Positions 56,280-64,000 of a DNA stretch of 64,000 bases are shown piece after piece. Positions within the stretch are counted from its first letter, which is position 1. Each line of letters begins with the position of its first letter. The notes under the pieces are model-generated. The model saw nothing but the letters and a program-made list of their open reading frames with translations, did no database searches and was not told where the DNA came from. Where the stretch lies: positions 62,001-126,000 of the forward strand of contig JACPEH010000027.1 of assembly GCA_016183655.1 (NCBI GenBank), in the 5' to 3' direction. A program made the position numbers and the translations under genes. The DNA comes from Rhodocyclales bacterium (GTDB lineage: Bacteria; Pseudomonadota; Gammaproteobacteria; Burkholderiales; Rhodocyclaceae).

Positions 56280-57110
56280 TCAGAACGTTTCCCAGACGGG
56301 CTTCAACCCATCCGGCAGGTAGCCGAGCATGCCCAGATCGACGTAGCTTTCCTGCGGCCCGTGGAAATCGGAACCGCGCGAGGCCATGAAACCGAATTCG
56401 CGTGCCAGGCGGCCGAAGACGCCGACGTCGTCGAGCGAGTGACTGCCGGAAACGACTTCGATCGCCTGCCCGCCAAGATCCTTGAATTCACCGAGAAAGC
56501 GGCGCATCGCACCGCTGGACAGCTTGTAGCGCGCCGGATGGGCGACCACGGCGACGCCGCCGGCGCCGTTGATCCAGGCTACGCAGTCGGCGACGGACAC
56601 CCAGCGGTGGTCGACATACCCCGGCCTGCCCGGCACCAGATACGACTCGAAGACGCTGCGCACGTCCTTGCACACTTTCGTTTCGACCAGATAGCGGGCG
56701 AAATGCGCGCGCGAGATCAGGTTGGGATTCTCGGCGTGGCGCATTGCGCCTTCAAAGGCGCCGCCGATGCCGATCTTCTCCAGCTCGGCCGACATCCGCC
56801 GGGCGCGGTCGACACGGCCGGAACGGATTCCGGCCAGGCCGGCGTTCAGCGCGGCATCCGCAGCATCGAAATTGAGGCCGACGACGTGGATCTGCAGCCC
56901 CTCCCATTCGATCGACACCTCGACGCCGGAGACGAAGGCCATGCCCATCGCTTCCGCGGTTTCGCGCGCTGCCGGCAGTCCGGCGATGTCGTCATGGTCG
57001 GTCAGCGCCAGCAGCTCGACGCCGTTCGCGGCGGCGCGACGGGCGACTTCGGCCGGCGCAAGGAGGCCGTCGGAAGCGGTCGAATGACAGTGGAGATCTA
57101 CGTTGGGCAC
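56280..57110 (-). CDS. rnm: PHP-domain 3',5'-nucleoside bisphosphate phosphatase / 5'-3' exonuclease
   Basis: 276 residues. PHP metal sites: DLHCHSTASDG at the N-terminus, LLALTDHDDIAG, the central HRWVSVADCVAWINGAGGVA with VVAHPARYK, and the C-terminal GSDFHGPQES. These match the YciV/TrpH/RNase AM group, which degrades 3',5'-bisphosphonucleotides and trims 5' ends of small RNAs. The old name trpH came from position, not function. It is followed by yciO. Confidence 0.92.
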   Translation of the reverse strand: MPNVDLHCHSTASDGLLAPAEVARRAAANGVELLALTDHDDIAGLPAARETAEAMGMAFVSGVEVSIEWEGLQIHVVGLNFDAADAALNAGLAGIRSGRVDRARRMSAELEKIGIGGAFEGAMRHAENPNLISRAHFARYLVETKVCKDVRSVFESYLVPGRPGYVDHRWVSVADCVAWINGAGGVAVVAHPARYKLSSGAMRRFLGEFKDLGGQAIEVVSGSHSLDDVGVFGRLAREFGFMASRGSDFHGPQESYVDLGMLGYLPDGLKPVWETF

Positions 57111-57181
57111 GGTACGAGCGGCTCGAAATAAGCCGCGAATGATAGCACAGCGGGCCAGGCGACCCGCCGCAGGGGGCTGGC

Positions 57182-57207
57182 ACGGGCACCGCGTGAACGG
57201 TGCCCGT
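57182..57207 (-). terminator. Hairpin after bfr
   Basis: ACGGGCACC (57182-57190), 8-nt loop, GGTGCCCGT (57199-57207): perfect 9-bp stem 8 nt past the bfr stop, minus strand. No T-run follows. Confidence 0.55.
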
Positions 57208-57215
57208 CGCGCCGG

Positions 57216-57683
57216 TCAACTCATCTGCGACTGCAGGTAGTTCTCGATCCCGACCTGCTTGACCAGGTCGAGCTGGGTTTCCAGCCAGTCGATATGATCC
57301 TCCTCGCCTTCGAGGATGTCTTCAAGCAGCTCGCGCGTCACGTAGTCAGCCACCGACTCGCAATAGGCAACGGCTTCCTTGAGCACCGGCAGCGCGTGCA
57401 GTTCGAGCTTGAGGTCGCACTCCAGCATTTCCTTCGGGTTTTCGCCGATCAGGAGCTTGTTCAACGCCTGCAGGTTGGGCAGGCCTTCGAGGAAGAGGAT
57501 GCGTTCGACGAGCCGGTCGGCGTGCTTCATCTCGTCGATCGATTCGTGGTACTCGTGCTCGTCGAGCTTTTTCAGCCCCCAGTTCCTGTACATGCGGGCA
57601 TGCAGGAAATACTGGTTGATCGCGGTAAGCTCGTTGGTCAGCACCTTGTTCAGATACTGGATGACTTTCTTGTCGCCTTTCAT
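57216..57683 (-). CDS. bfr: Bacterioferritin
   Basis: 155 residues. It forms a 24-subunit iron-storage shell with haem at the dimer interface. Ferroxidase ligands are visible: Glu18 ([14 protein letters not shown]), Glu51 and His54 ([12 protein letters not shown]), and the C-terminal Glu and His in [13 protein letters not shown]. The haem-axial Met52 is present, so it is a true haem bacterioferritin. It ends [16 protein letters not shown]. It lies 82 nt downstream of bfd on the same strand. Confidence 0.97.
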   Translation of the reverse strand: MKGDKKVIQYLNKVLTNELTAINQYFLHARMYRNWGLKKLDEHEYHESIDEMKHADRLVERILFLEGLPNLQALNKLLIGENPKEMLECDLKLELHALPVLKEAVAYCESVADYVTRELLEDILEGEEDHIDWLETQLDLVKQVGIENYLQSQMS

Positions 57684-57765
57684 GATCCGCTCCGGGGTTG
57701 GGGTGCTTTAAATCTAGCACAAGCCCCGGCCGCAGGCAGGACTGCAGCGATCCGTTGTCAGGCGT

Positions 57766-57963
57766 TCAACGCTTCTGTGCGCAGGCGCACCCTCCGGCAT
57801 CGCTGCACTCCCGGTTCAGCTGCGAATGCACATCGCGGCAGCACTTGCCGCAGCAGGTACCGACACCGAGTTCGTCACGCAGCGCCTTGAAGGTGGTCGC
57901 TCCCTTGGCGATCGTCGCCGAGATCTGGCGCGTGGTGACTCCCTGACAGACACAGACGTACAT
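57766..57963 (-). CDS. bfd: Bacterioferritin-associated ferredoxin
   Basis: 65 residues from ATG at 57963, preceded by AAGGAG. It is a small [2Fe-2S] protein that passes electrons to bacterioferritin to release stored iron. The four ligand positions match Bfd: Cys4 and Cys6 (MYVCVCQGVTTRQI), Cys38 and Cys41 (GTCCGKCC). Two further Cys pairs occur in this part and near the C-terminus (CSDAGGCACAQKR), more than in E. coli Bfd. A Fur-box-like sequence lies 30 nt upstream. Confidence 0.94.
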   Translation of the reverse strand: MYVCVCQGVTTRQISATIAKGATTFKALRDELGVGTCCGKCCRDVHSQLNRECSDAGGCACAQKR

Positions 57964-57992
57964 TGTTGACTCCTTGGGCAACAAGTAGAGTT

Positions 57993-58011
57993 GGTAATGC
58001 GAATTATTATC
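57993..58011 (-). promoter_or_regulatory. Fur box upstream of bfd
   Basis: On the minus strand GATAATAATTCGCATTACC matches the 19-bp Fur consensus at 14 positions, 30 nt before the bfd start codon. It predicts iron repression of bfd, in line with its role in iron release. Confidence 0.7.
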
Positions 58012-58080
58012 AACCTCGCAAAAAAACGCAAGCTAAATGCGAACGTTTCTCAGCACCACCGATTTCTGCCGCCGCCCGTC

Positions 58081-58110
58081 TTGCCAGTCGCCGCCCTGAA
58101 ACGGTATAGT
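58081..58110 (+). promoter_or_regulatory. Sigma-70 promoter of the gcv operon
   Basis: TTGCCA (58081-58086), 18-nt spacer, TATAGT (58105-58110), directly before the glycine riboswitch. Transcription would begin close to 58117. Confidence 0.75.
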
Positions 58111-58116
58111 CCGCCC

Positions 58117-58333
58117 CGCAAACGGGAGAGAACGGCAACGTATTCAGTGCCGTCGCCGAAGGCGCAACGCACCCGCAACCGCTCAGGCAAACAGGACCGT
58201 TTCGCAGCATCGAATTCTCTGGAGAGCGATGGCCCGACCCCAAGGTCGGCCCCCATCCACCGAAGGGGCAAGCAGACCGGAGCCGTCACGCCCCGGGCCT
58301 GCCAATCTCTCAGGTACCAAGGACAGAGGGGTG
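58117..58333 (+). ncRNA. Tandem glycine riboswitch
   Basis: Two glycine aptamers in series. The first runs to about 58206: ACGGGAGAGAAC, then GCCGAAGGCGCAA, then CCGCTCAGGCAAACAGGACC. The second spans about 58212-58333: CTCTGGAGAGCG, then CACCGAAGGGGCAAGC, then AATCTCTCAGGTACCAAGGA and CAGAGG. The pattern GGAGAG ... CCGAAGG(G/C)GCAA ... CTCAGG(C/T)A ... AGGAC(C/A) is diagnostic. It sits between promoter and gcvT and should turn the operon on when glycine is abundant. Confidence 0.96.
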
Positions 58334-58358
58334 AGCTTTTACTGGCTCACCCCTTTTT
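58327..58358 (+). terminator. Expression-platform terminator of the glycine riboswitch
   Basis: AGGGGTGAGC (58327-58336), 8-nt loop, GCTCACCCCT (58345-58354), then a run of T to 58358. The 5' arm shares bases 58327-58328 with the 3' strand of the second aptamer's P1 (CAGAG, 58324-58328, pairing with CTCTG at 58217-58221), so glycine binding can compete with the terminator. Confidence 0.9.
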
Positions 58359-58401
58359 CGTTTCTGGAAACCGACTCAACACCCTCGCCCAAGAGACTGA
58401 T

Positions 58402-59493
58402 ATGACGCAAAAAACCGTACTCAATGAAGTTCATCGCCGCGCCGGCGCCCGGATGGTCGATTTCGGCGGCTGGGACATGCCGGTCAACTACGGCTCGCAG
58501 ATCGAGGAGCACCACGCCGTGCGCCGCGACTGCGGCATGTTCGACGTCTCGCACATGTGCGCCGTCGACGTCGTCGGCCCCGATGCCAAGGCCTTCCTGC
58601 GCCGCCTCGTGGCCAACAACGTCGACAAGCTGAAGGCGCCTGGCAAGGCCCTCTATTCAGCGATGCTCAACGAGGCCGGCGGCGTCGTCGACGACCTGAT
58701 CATCTACTACCTCGACGACACCACCTACCGCGTCGTCATCAACGCCGGCACGGCGACCAAGGATCTGGCCTGGATGGCCGCCCGCCAGAAGGACTGGGGC
58801 CTGAACCTGACCATCACCGAGCGCCGCGACGGCAACGACCCGCTCGGGATGATCGCCGTGCAGGGCCCTGCCGCCCGCGCCAAGGTCTGGCAGGTGCTGC
58901 CGCAGGTAAAGGTGGCGACCGAAGGTCTCGCCCCGTTCTTCGGCGTGCAGGTCGGCGACTATTTCGTCGCCACCACCGGCTACACCGGCGAGGAAGGCTT
59001 CGAGATCGCGCTGCCCGCGGCCCAGGCCGCCGGCCTGTGGGATGCGCTGGCCGCCGCCGGCGTCGCCCCCTGCGGCTTGGGCGCCCGCGACACGCTGCGA
59101 CTGGAGGCCGGCATGAACCTCTACGGCAACGACATGGACGAAACCGTGTCGCCGCTCGACGCCGGGCTGGCCTGGACCGTCGACCTCAAGTCGGAACGGG
59201 ACTTCGTCGGCAAGGCGGCGCTGCTTGCCAACGGCCAGAAGGCCCAGTTCCTCGGCCTCGTGCTGCAGGACAAGGGCGTGCTGCGCGGCCACCAGAAGGT
59301 GATCACCGCGCACGGCGACGGCGAGATCACCAGCGGCACCTTCTCGCCGACGCTGCAGCAGTCGATCGCGCTGGCCCGCCTGCCGCTGGGCGTCGCCATC
59401 GGCGACATCGTCGACGTCGAAATCCGCGACAAGCGCCTCAAGGCGAAGGTCGTCAAGCCGGTCTTCGCCCGCAACGGCAAGGCGCTTGTTTGA
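58402..59493 (+). CDS. gcvT: Glycine cleavage system T protein (aminomethyltransferase)
   Basis: 363 residues from ATG at 58402 ([20 protein letters not shown]). It transfers the methylene group from the H-protein-bound aminomethyl to tetrahydrofolate, releasing ammonia. Conserved parts are [28 protein letters not shown] with the catalytic Asp region, [31 protein letters not shown] and the C-terminal barrel. First gene of the riboswitch-controlled operon, about 44 nt after the terminator. Confidence 0.98.
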   Translation: MTQKTVLNEVHRRAGARMVDFGGWDMPVNYGSQIEEHHAVRRDCGMFDVSHMCAVDVVGPDAKAFLRRLVANNVDKLKAPGKALYSAMLNEAGGVVDDLIIYYLDDTTYRVVINAGTATKDLAWMAARQKDWGLNLTITERRDGNDPLGMIAVQGPAARAKVWQVLPQVKVATEGLAPFFGVQVGDYFVATTGYTGEEGFEIALPAAQAAGLWDALAAAGVAPCGLGARDTLRLEAGMNLYGNDMDETVSPLDAGLAWTVDLKSERDFVGKAALLANGQKAQFLGLVLQDKGVLRGHQKVITAHGDGEITSGTFSPTLQQSIALARLPLGVAIGDIVDVEIRDKRLKAKVVKPVFARNGKALV

Positions 59494-59530
59494 ACACGCC
59501 TCAACCGAACCCCACCCAAGGAGAAAGAAA

Positions 59531-59911
59531 ATGTCGAACGTTCCCGCCGAACTGAAGTACACCGAGAGCCACGAATGGGTCCGCGTCGAAGCTGACGGCA
59601 CCGTCACCATCGGCATCACCGACCACGCGCAGGAAGCGCTGGGCGACCTGGTTTTCGTCGAACTGCCGGAAGTCGGCAAGGCCTACGCCGCCGGCCAGGA
59701 AAGCGCCGTCGTCGAATCGGTCAAGGCCGCCGCCGACGTCTATGCACCGATCGCCGGCGAAGTGACCGAAGTGAACCAGTCCGCCGCCGACGCCCCGGAA
59801 AGCGTCAACCAGGATGCCTACGCCGCCTGGCTGTTCAAGCTGAAGCCGGCCAACGCCGCCGACGTCGACGCCCTGCTCGACGCCGCCGCCTACGCCAAGA
59901 TCAGCGAGTAA
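59531..59911 (+). CDS. gcvH: Glycine cleavage system H protein
   Basis: 126 residues from ATG at 59531 with AAGGAGAAAG just upstream. It is the lipoyl carrier that shuttles intermediates between P, T and L proteins. The lipoylated Lys65 is in [15 protein letters not shown], in the hairpin turn of the barrel; other typical parts are [20 protein letters not shown] and [20 protein letters not shown]. 37 nt after gcvT. A strong terminator lies between it and gcvP. Confidence 0.98.
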   Translation: MSNVPAELKYTESHEWVRVEADGTVTIGITDHAQEALGDLVFVELPEVGKAYAAGQESAVVESVKAAADVYAPIAGEVTEVNQSAADAPESVNQDAYAAWLFKLKPANAADVDALLDAAAYAKISE

Positions 59912-59923
59912 TTCCGCAACGGA

Positions 59924-59954
59924 GGTGAGGCCTGCCGGCCTCGCCTTTTTCTTT
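59924..59954 (+). terminator. Intrinsic terminator between gcvH and gcvP
   Basis: GGTGAGGC (59924-59931), 6-nt loop, GCCTCGCC (59938-59945; one G-U pair), followed by TTTTTCTTTT (59946-59955). It starts 12 nt after the gcvH stop and ends 30 nt before gcvP, so part of the transcripts should end here, lowering GcvP relative to GcvT/GcvH. Confidence 0.8.
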
Positions 59955-59984
59955 TCCGCTTCGCTACCCGACACCGGAAACGCC

Positions 59985-62870
59985 ATGACCGACAAGCTTC
60001 CGCGCCTTTCCCTGGCCGCGCTCGAACAGCGCGACGAATTCATCCATCGCCACATCGGCCCCTCGGCCGACGAGGCGAACGCCATGCTCACCGCCATCGG
60101 CGCCTCCAGCCTCGACACGCTGATCGAGCAGACCGTGCCGGCGGCGATCCGCCTGCCGGAAGCCCTGCCGCTCGCGGCGCCGCTGCGCGAGCACGAGGCC
60201 CTCGGCCGCCTGAAGGACATCGCCGCGAAGAACGTGGTCAAGAAGTCGATGATCGGCATGGGCTACTACGACACGCTGACGCCCAAGGTCATCCTGCGCA
60301 ACGTGCTGGAGAACCCGGGCTGGTACACCGCCTACACGCCCTACCAGGCCGAGATCGCCCAGGGCCGGCTGGAAGCGCTGCTCAACTTCCAGCAGACGGT
60401 GATCGACCTGACCGGCCTCGAACTGGCCAACGCCTCGCTGCTCGACGAAGCCACTGCCGCCGCCGAGGCGATGACGATGGCCCGCCGCGTGTCGAAGTCG
60501 AAGTCGAACGTCTTCTTCGTCGACGAGGACTGCTTCCCGCAGACGATCGACGTGGTCAAGACCCGCGCCGGCTTCTTCGGCTTCGAGCTGGAGTTCGGCA
60601 AGCCCAAGGACGCCGCCCGCGACGAGGTCTTCGGCGCCCTCTTCCAGTATCCGAACGACCGCGGCGAAGCCACCGACCTGACCGACGCGATCGGCGCCGT
60701 CAAGGCCAAGGGCGGCGTGGTCGCCGTCGCCACCGACCTGATGGCATTGGTGCTGTTGAAGTCGCCCGGCGCCATGGGCGCCGACATCGCCTTCGGCTCG
60801 TCGCAGCGCTTCGGCATCCCGATGGGTTTCGGCGGCCCACACGCGGCCTTCTTCGCGACGCGCGAAGCCAACGTCCGCGCCATGCCCGGCCGCATCATCG
60901 GCGTCTCCAAGGATGCCCGCGGCAAGACCGCCTACCGCATGACGCTGCAGACGCGCGAACAGCACATCCGCCGCGAGAAGGCCAACTCGAACATCTGCAC
61001 CTCGCAGGTCCTGCTCGCCAACATGGCCGGCATGTATGCCGTCTATCACGGTCCGGAAGGGCTGAAGACGATCGCCGGGCGCATCCACCGCCTCGCCGCG
61101 ATCCTCGCCGAAGGGCTCCGCCGCGCCGGCATCGAGGTACTCGCCAAGACCTTCTTTGACACCATCCGCGTCGACCTCGGCGCCCGCGCCACGGTCGTCT
61201 ACCAGGCCGCCCAGCAGGCCGGCTACAACCTCCGCCAGGCCGCTACCGGCGAACTCGGCATCGCCGTCGACGAAAAGACCACCGCCGACGACATCGCTGC
61301 GCTGCTCAAGCTGATCTGCGGCGTCGCCATCGACATCACGGCGCTCGACACGCAAGTGGCCGACAACGAGCCGGCCGCCGCGCTGCTGCGCCAGGACGCG
61401 ATCCTGACGCATCCGGTGTTCAACAGCCACCACACCGAGCACGCGATGCTGCGCTACCTGAAGAAGCTGCAGAACCGCGACCTCGCGCTCGACCACTCGA
61501 TGATCTCGCTCGGCTCGTGCACGATGAAGCTCAACGCCACCAGCGAGATGATCCCGGTCACCTGGCCGGAATTCGGCGACATGCACCCGTTCGCGCCGCT
61601 CGACCAGGCGCAGGGCTACCTCGAAATGATCGGCAGCCTGACCGAGTACCTGAAGACGGTCACCGGCTTCGACGCCATCTGCATGCAGCCGAACTCCGGC
61701 GCCCAGGGCGAATACGCCGGCCTGGTCGCCATCTCGCGCTACCACGCCAGCCGCGGTGACGCCCACCGCAACATCTGCCTGATCCCGAAGTCGGCGCACG
61801 GCACCAACCCGGCGACGGCGCAGATGTGCAACATGCAGGTGGTGGTGGTCGATTGCGACGACAGCGGCAACGTCGACGTCGCCGATCTCAAGGCCAAGGC
61901 CGAGCAGCACGCCGCCAACCTCGCCTGCCTGATGATCACCTACCCGTCGACGCACGGCGTGTTCGAGGAAGCGGTCAAGGAAATCTGCGCCATCGTGCAC
62001 CAGCACGGCGGCCAGGTGTACATGGACGGCGCCAACCTCAACGCCCAGGTCGGCCTGACCTCGCCCGGCACCATCGGCGCCGACGTCAGCCACATGAACC
62101 TGCACAAGACCTTCGCCATCCCGCACGGCGGCGGCGGACCGGGCATGGGCCCGATCGGCCTCAAGGCCCATCTCGCCCCGTTCATGGCCAACCACGTGGT
62201 GCAGGCGATTCCCGGCCCGCACGCCGGCCAGGGTGCCGTTTCTGCGGCGCCGTACGGCTCGGCCTCGATCCTGCCGATCTCGTGGATGTACATCACCATG
62301 CTCGGCGGCGAAGGCGTCACGCTGGCGACGAAGACCGCGATCCTCAACGCCAACTACGTCGCCACCAGGCTGAAGGAGCACTACCCGGTGCTCTACGTCG
62401 GCAGCAAGGGCCGCGTCGCCCACGAGTGCATCCTCGACATCCGCCAGATCAAGGCGAACACCGGCATCGCCGAGATCGACATCGCCAAGCGGCTGATGGA
62501 CTACGGTTTCCACGCGCCGACGGTGAGCTTCCCGGTCGCCGGCACGATCATGGTCGAACCGACCGAGTCGGAACCGAAGGCCGAACTCGACCGCTTCATC
62601 GCGGCGATGGTCAGCATCCGCGACGAAATCCGCAAGATCGAGAACGGCAGCTGGCCGGCCGATGCCAACCCGCTGAAGAACGCCCCGCACACGCAGGCCG
62701 ACGTGATGGCCGCCGAGTGGGACCGCCCCTACAGCCGCGAGGAAGCCGTCTTCCCGCTGCCCTGGGTGCGCGACAGCAAGTTCTGGCCGAGCGTGAACCG
62801 CATCGACGACGTGTATGGCGACCGCAACCTGCACTGCTCGTGCGTGCCGATGGCGGACTACGCAGCCTGA
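59985..62870 (+). CDS. gcvP: Glycine dehydrogenase (decarboxylating), P protein
   Basis: 961 residues from ATG at 59985 ([20 protein letters not shown]). It is a single-chain PLP enzyme that decarboxylates glycine and loads the aminomethyl group on GcvH. The N- and C-terminal halves are both aspartate-aminotransferase folds. The PLP Lys is in [20 protein letters not shown]; other conserved stretches are [17 protein letters not shown] near the start, [20 protein letters not shown], and [20 protein letters not shown]. No gcvL is present here, as is usual since L protein is shared with other dehydrogenases. Confidence 0.98.
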   Translation: MTDKLPRLSLAALEQRDEFIHRHIGPSADEANAMLTAIGASSLDTLIEQTVPAAIRLPEALPLAAPLREHEALGRLKDIAAKNVVKKSMIGMGYYDTLTPKVILRNVLENPGWYTAYTPYQAEIAQGRLEALLNFQQTVIDLTGLELANASLLDEATAAAEAMTMARRVSKSKSNVFFVDEDCFPQTIDVVKTRAGFFGFELEFGKPKDAARDEVFGALFQYPNDRGEATDLTDAIGAVKAKGGVVAVATDLMALVLLKSPGAMGADIAFGSSQRFGIPMGFGGPHAAFFATREANVRAMPGRIIGVSKDARGKTAYRMTLQTREQHIRREKANSNICTSQVLLANMAGMYAVYHGPEGLKTIAGRIHRLAAILAEGLRRAGIEVLAKTFFDTIRVDLGARATVVYQAAQQAGYNLRQAATGELGIAVDEKTTADDIAALLKLICGVAIDITALDTQVADNEPAAALLRQDAILTHPVFNSHHTEHAMLRYLKKLQNRDLALDHSMISLGSCTMKLNATSEMIPVTWPEFGDMHPFAPLDQAQGYLEMIGSLTEYLKTVTGFDAICMQPNSGAQGEYAGLVAISRYHASRGDAHRNICLIPKSAHGTNPATAQMCNMQVVVVDCDDSGNVDVADLKAKAEQHAANLACLMITYPSTHGVFEEAVKEICAIVHQHGGQVYMDGANLNAQVGLTSPGTIGADVSHMNLHKTFAIPHGGGGPGMGPIGLKAHLAPFMANHVVQAIPGPHAGQGAVSAAPYGSASILPISWMYITMLGGEGVTLATKTAILNANYVATRLKEHYPVLYVGSKGRVAHECILDIRQIKANTGIAEIDIAKRLMDYGFHAPTVSFPVAGTIMVEPTESEPKAELDRFIAAMVSIRDEIRKIENGSWPADANPLKNAPHTQADVMAAEWDRPYSREEAVFPLPWVRDSKFWPSVNRIDDVYGDRNLHCSCVPMADYAA

Positions 62871-62893
62871 TCGGCGCTCCCGGCCACCCGCCA

Positions 62894-62919
62894 AGCCCGC
62901 GCCCCGGCGCGGGCTTTTT
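62894..62919 (+). terminator. Intrinsic terminator of the gcv operon
   Basis: GCCCGCGC (62895-62902), loop CCCG, GCGCGGGC (62907-62914), with an A-T pair below and TTTTT after it, 24 nt past the gcvP stop. Confidence 0.93.
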
Positions 62920-63033
62920 CATCCTCGCTCGTCGGCGGCACGGCGAGCCTCGCTGACGACACGGTCGCGGCGGGCGTGGTCGGGTGTCTTGGCAATCGGC
63001 AGCGAACGATCCTCGCGCGCTGGCTGGCCGGCG

Positions 63034-63363
63034 TCATTCGGCAAAATGCACGGCCAGCCAGACGGTCGCCTCGCCGGCAGCGGTCCATTCGACCCGGTGG
63101 CGTCGGTGGGCAGCGATGTACAGCCAGTCGCCCGGCCGCAACGCCTGGGCCGCCGGCTCATCAGCGAAGCGCAGGCCGGCCGCGCCCTGCAGCAGCAGCA
63201 CCCACTCGGCCTCGTTCTGGTCGTACCAGAAACCCGGCGGGCTGGCCTGCCCGGTCGACACAATGCGCTCGATGCGCAGCCCCGGCCGGGCGAGGAGCGC
63301 GTCGAGACGCTCCCCGGCTTCGGGATGGGAGGGAAGGCCGGCGTAAAGGTTCTGGCTTGGCAT
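63034..63363 (-). CDS. Cupin-domain protein
   Basis: 109 residues. A single small cupin barrel with the two conserved motifs in reduced form: EAEWVLLLQGAAGLRFAD (motif 1, with only part of the G-x-H-x-H pattern) and LRPGDWLYIAAHRRHRVEWT (motif 2, PGD and the metal-type His). Related proteins are annotated simply as cupins; the substrate is not known. The first metal motif lacks the usual two histidines before the Glu, so metal binding may be weak. It stands alone, convergent with gcvP; a 40-residue weak open frame downstream was not accepted as a gene. Confidence 0.88.
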   Translation of the reverse strand: MPSQNLYAGLPSHPEAGERLDALLARPGLRIERIVSTGQASPPGFWYDQNEAEWVLLLQGAAGLRFADEPAAQALRPGDWLYIAAHRRHRVEWTAAGEATVWLAVHFAE

Positions 63364-63408
63364 GCGTCGATGATACCCCCGCCCCGACCTCCATTCCCCG
63401 CCCCTGCG

Positions 63409-63693
63409 ATGAAAGCCCTGCTGCGACGACGCCCGGCCGACCGGCGCCGCCGGCGAACCACCGCTCGGACAGCGAGCGCGCCCGCCGGCAGATCAGGCGC
63501 ATCGCCCATCGGCCAGTCCTGGCGCCGGAATCGGGCCCGATGCATACGACCGATGCGATCGAGTCGGGGGAACATCGGCCTGCGCAAGCTGACCACGAAC
63601 CCGGGATCGTTCCCGAGCGACGAGGCCCCGAAATGCGGACCGCCGCCAACGGAGATGACGAAGTTCCATGCTCCTCCCAGGCGCCATTGGGTG
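63409..63693 (+). mobile_element. Degenerate IS256-family transposase fragment
   Basis: This 336-nt stretch without an intact gene encodes, across a frameshift, the C-terminal signature of IS256-type transposases. HTTDAIES is read at 63543-63566, then after one extra base (GGGG in place of a Leu codon, 63567-63570) NIGLRKLTTNPGSFPSDEA is read at 63571-63627. The family form is TTNAIESLNxxLRKxxKxRG followed by FPSDEA. Weaker matches extend on both sides: MKALL at 63409 and QSWRRN near 63519 (family LKAxY and RSWRRN), and HW at about 63690 (family RDW). No terminal inverted repeats were found. It is an inactive remnant. Confidence 0.75.
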
Positions 63694-63699
63694 TGCTTG

Positions 63700-64000
63700 C
63701 TACTTGATTGCCACCGCGTCCGATTCGCGGGGTTGCCAACCGCCACCGAGCGCCCTGAAGGCAGCAACCGCTGCGCGTGTTGATTCCGTTTGCGCCTGCA
63801 CTCGCGCATCGGAGGCACGTAGCAAGTTTTCGTCGGCCTGCAAAACCTCAATCAGGCTGACGACCCCTTTTTGATATGCTGCAAACGAAGCGCCACGCGC
63901 ACGCCTGAGCGCGTCCACGCCCTGAGTCAACACGGCAGTCTGCTCCTCGCGCTTGACCAAGGCCGACAAGGCGTTTTCCACGTCCTCCGTTGCCCGTAGG
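63700..64000 (-). CDS. Outer-membrane efflux protein (TolC/OprM type), C-terminal part
   Basis: The last 100 residues of a gene that begins beyond the right edge; the frame stays open to 64000 (reading RATEDVENALSALVKREEQT at the edge). The text DVENALSAL, then ARGASFAAYQKGVVSLIEVL and AFRALGGGWQP, is typical of the final helical hairpin of outer-membrane factors of RND-type tripartite efflux pumps (NodT/OprM/CusC group). Codons such as GCA, CAA, TTG and AAA are more frequent than in the rest of the window, suggesting a different origin. It ends 7 nt from the transposase remnant. Substrate unknown. Confidence 0.85.
   Translation of the reverse strand, partial: LRATEDVENALSALVKREEQTAVLTQGVDALRRARGASFAAYQKGVVSLIEVLQADENLLRASDARVQAQTESTRAAVAAFRALGGGWQPRESDAVAIK

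Noticed and set aside
59964..62894. 976-codon open frame on the minus strand
   Set aside because: Antisense to gcvP along its whole length; no family features. The similar frames opposite glnD (29396-32113) and ppc (5690-7987) were rejected for the same reason.
62919..63046. Possible 40-residue gene after the cupin (TTG start, ending SEARRAADERG)
   Set aside because: Codon bias is only mildly suggestive, the start is weak and overlaps the cupin end, and a competing frame is also open. Not enough to call a gene.
63493..63687. Minus-strand frame beginning MELRHLR, like a LysR regulator start
   Set aside because: The similarity stops after seven residues. The plus strand of the same stretch encodes the IS256 transposase signature, which explains it better.

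Overview
The window is high-GC, densely packed chromosomal DNA. Gene content and order point to a betaproteobacterium, most likely of the Rhodocyclaceae type (Azospira/Dechloromonas/Azonexus-like). That placement is an inference from gene order and protein style; no database search was possible. Markers are the rpsB-tsf-pyrH-frr-uppS-cdsA-dxr-rseP-bamA-skp-lpxD-fabZ-lpxA-lpxB-rnhB run, the rimP-nusA-infB-rbfA-truB run, smc-zipA-ligA, and a glycine-riboswitch-led gcvTHP operon. No rRNA, tRNA or CRISPR was seen.

Layout. 1-2918: a minus-strand set with a TRAP-type binding protein, a small two-helix membrane protein and a sodium:solute symporter-type protein cut by the window edge. 3043-5882: a chemoreceptor, a free periplasmic Cache protein and two small unknowns. 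6146-10683 (plus): PEP carboxylase, the PEP-synthase regulator PpsR and a CsgG-like lipoprotein, closed by a strong terminator. 10742-10972: a short non-coding element with perfect 13-bp terminal inverted repeats. 10970-25929 (minus): one long envelope and translation block covering RNA methyltransferase, RNase HII, lipid A enzymes, outer-membrane assembly, isoprenoid and phospholipid synthesis, ribosome recycling, UMP kinase, EF-Ts and S2, with many 4-nt start/stop overlaps.

26094-26184 holds two divergent promoters, one for rpsB and one for a three-gene signalling operon (CheY-like regulator, CheC-like phosphatase, PAS histidine kinase). Then come map, glnD and an unusual HTH-PAS-like-class III cyclase fusion whose 5' end carries an 11-bp inverted repeat. 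33679-42761 (minus) has purine salvage (MTI phosphorylase plus HGPRT), galU, ligA, zipA and smc. 42970-44811 (plus) has queF, a SEC-C protein and a CBS protein. 44871-50845 (minus) is the truB/rbfA/infB/nusA/rimP operon with its own promoter and a terminator-like hairpin in the leader. 50978-57110 (minus) has rluB, scpB, scpA, trpS, a site-2 protease, yciO and a PHP phosphatase. 57216-58011 is bfr/bfd with a Fur-box-like site. 58081-62919 is the glycine cleavage operon: promoter, tandem glycine riboswitch, terminator, gcvT, gcvH, an internal terminator, gcvP and a final terminator.

The right edge (63034-64000) is accessory: a cupin protein, a frameshifted remnant of an IS256-family transposase, and the C-terminal part of an outer-membrane efflux protein with less biased codon use. 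Most of the window is conserved housekeeping. The candidates for something less described are the binding-protein/small-membrane-protein/SSS set at the left edge, the HTH-cyclase with its palindrome, the CheY-CheC-kinase operon, the terminal-inverted-repeat element, and terminator-like structures inside the rimP and gcv operons.
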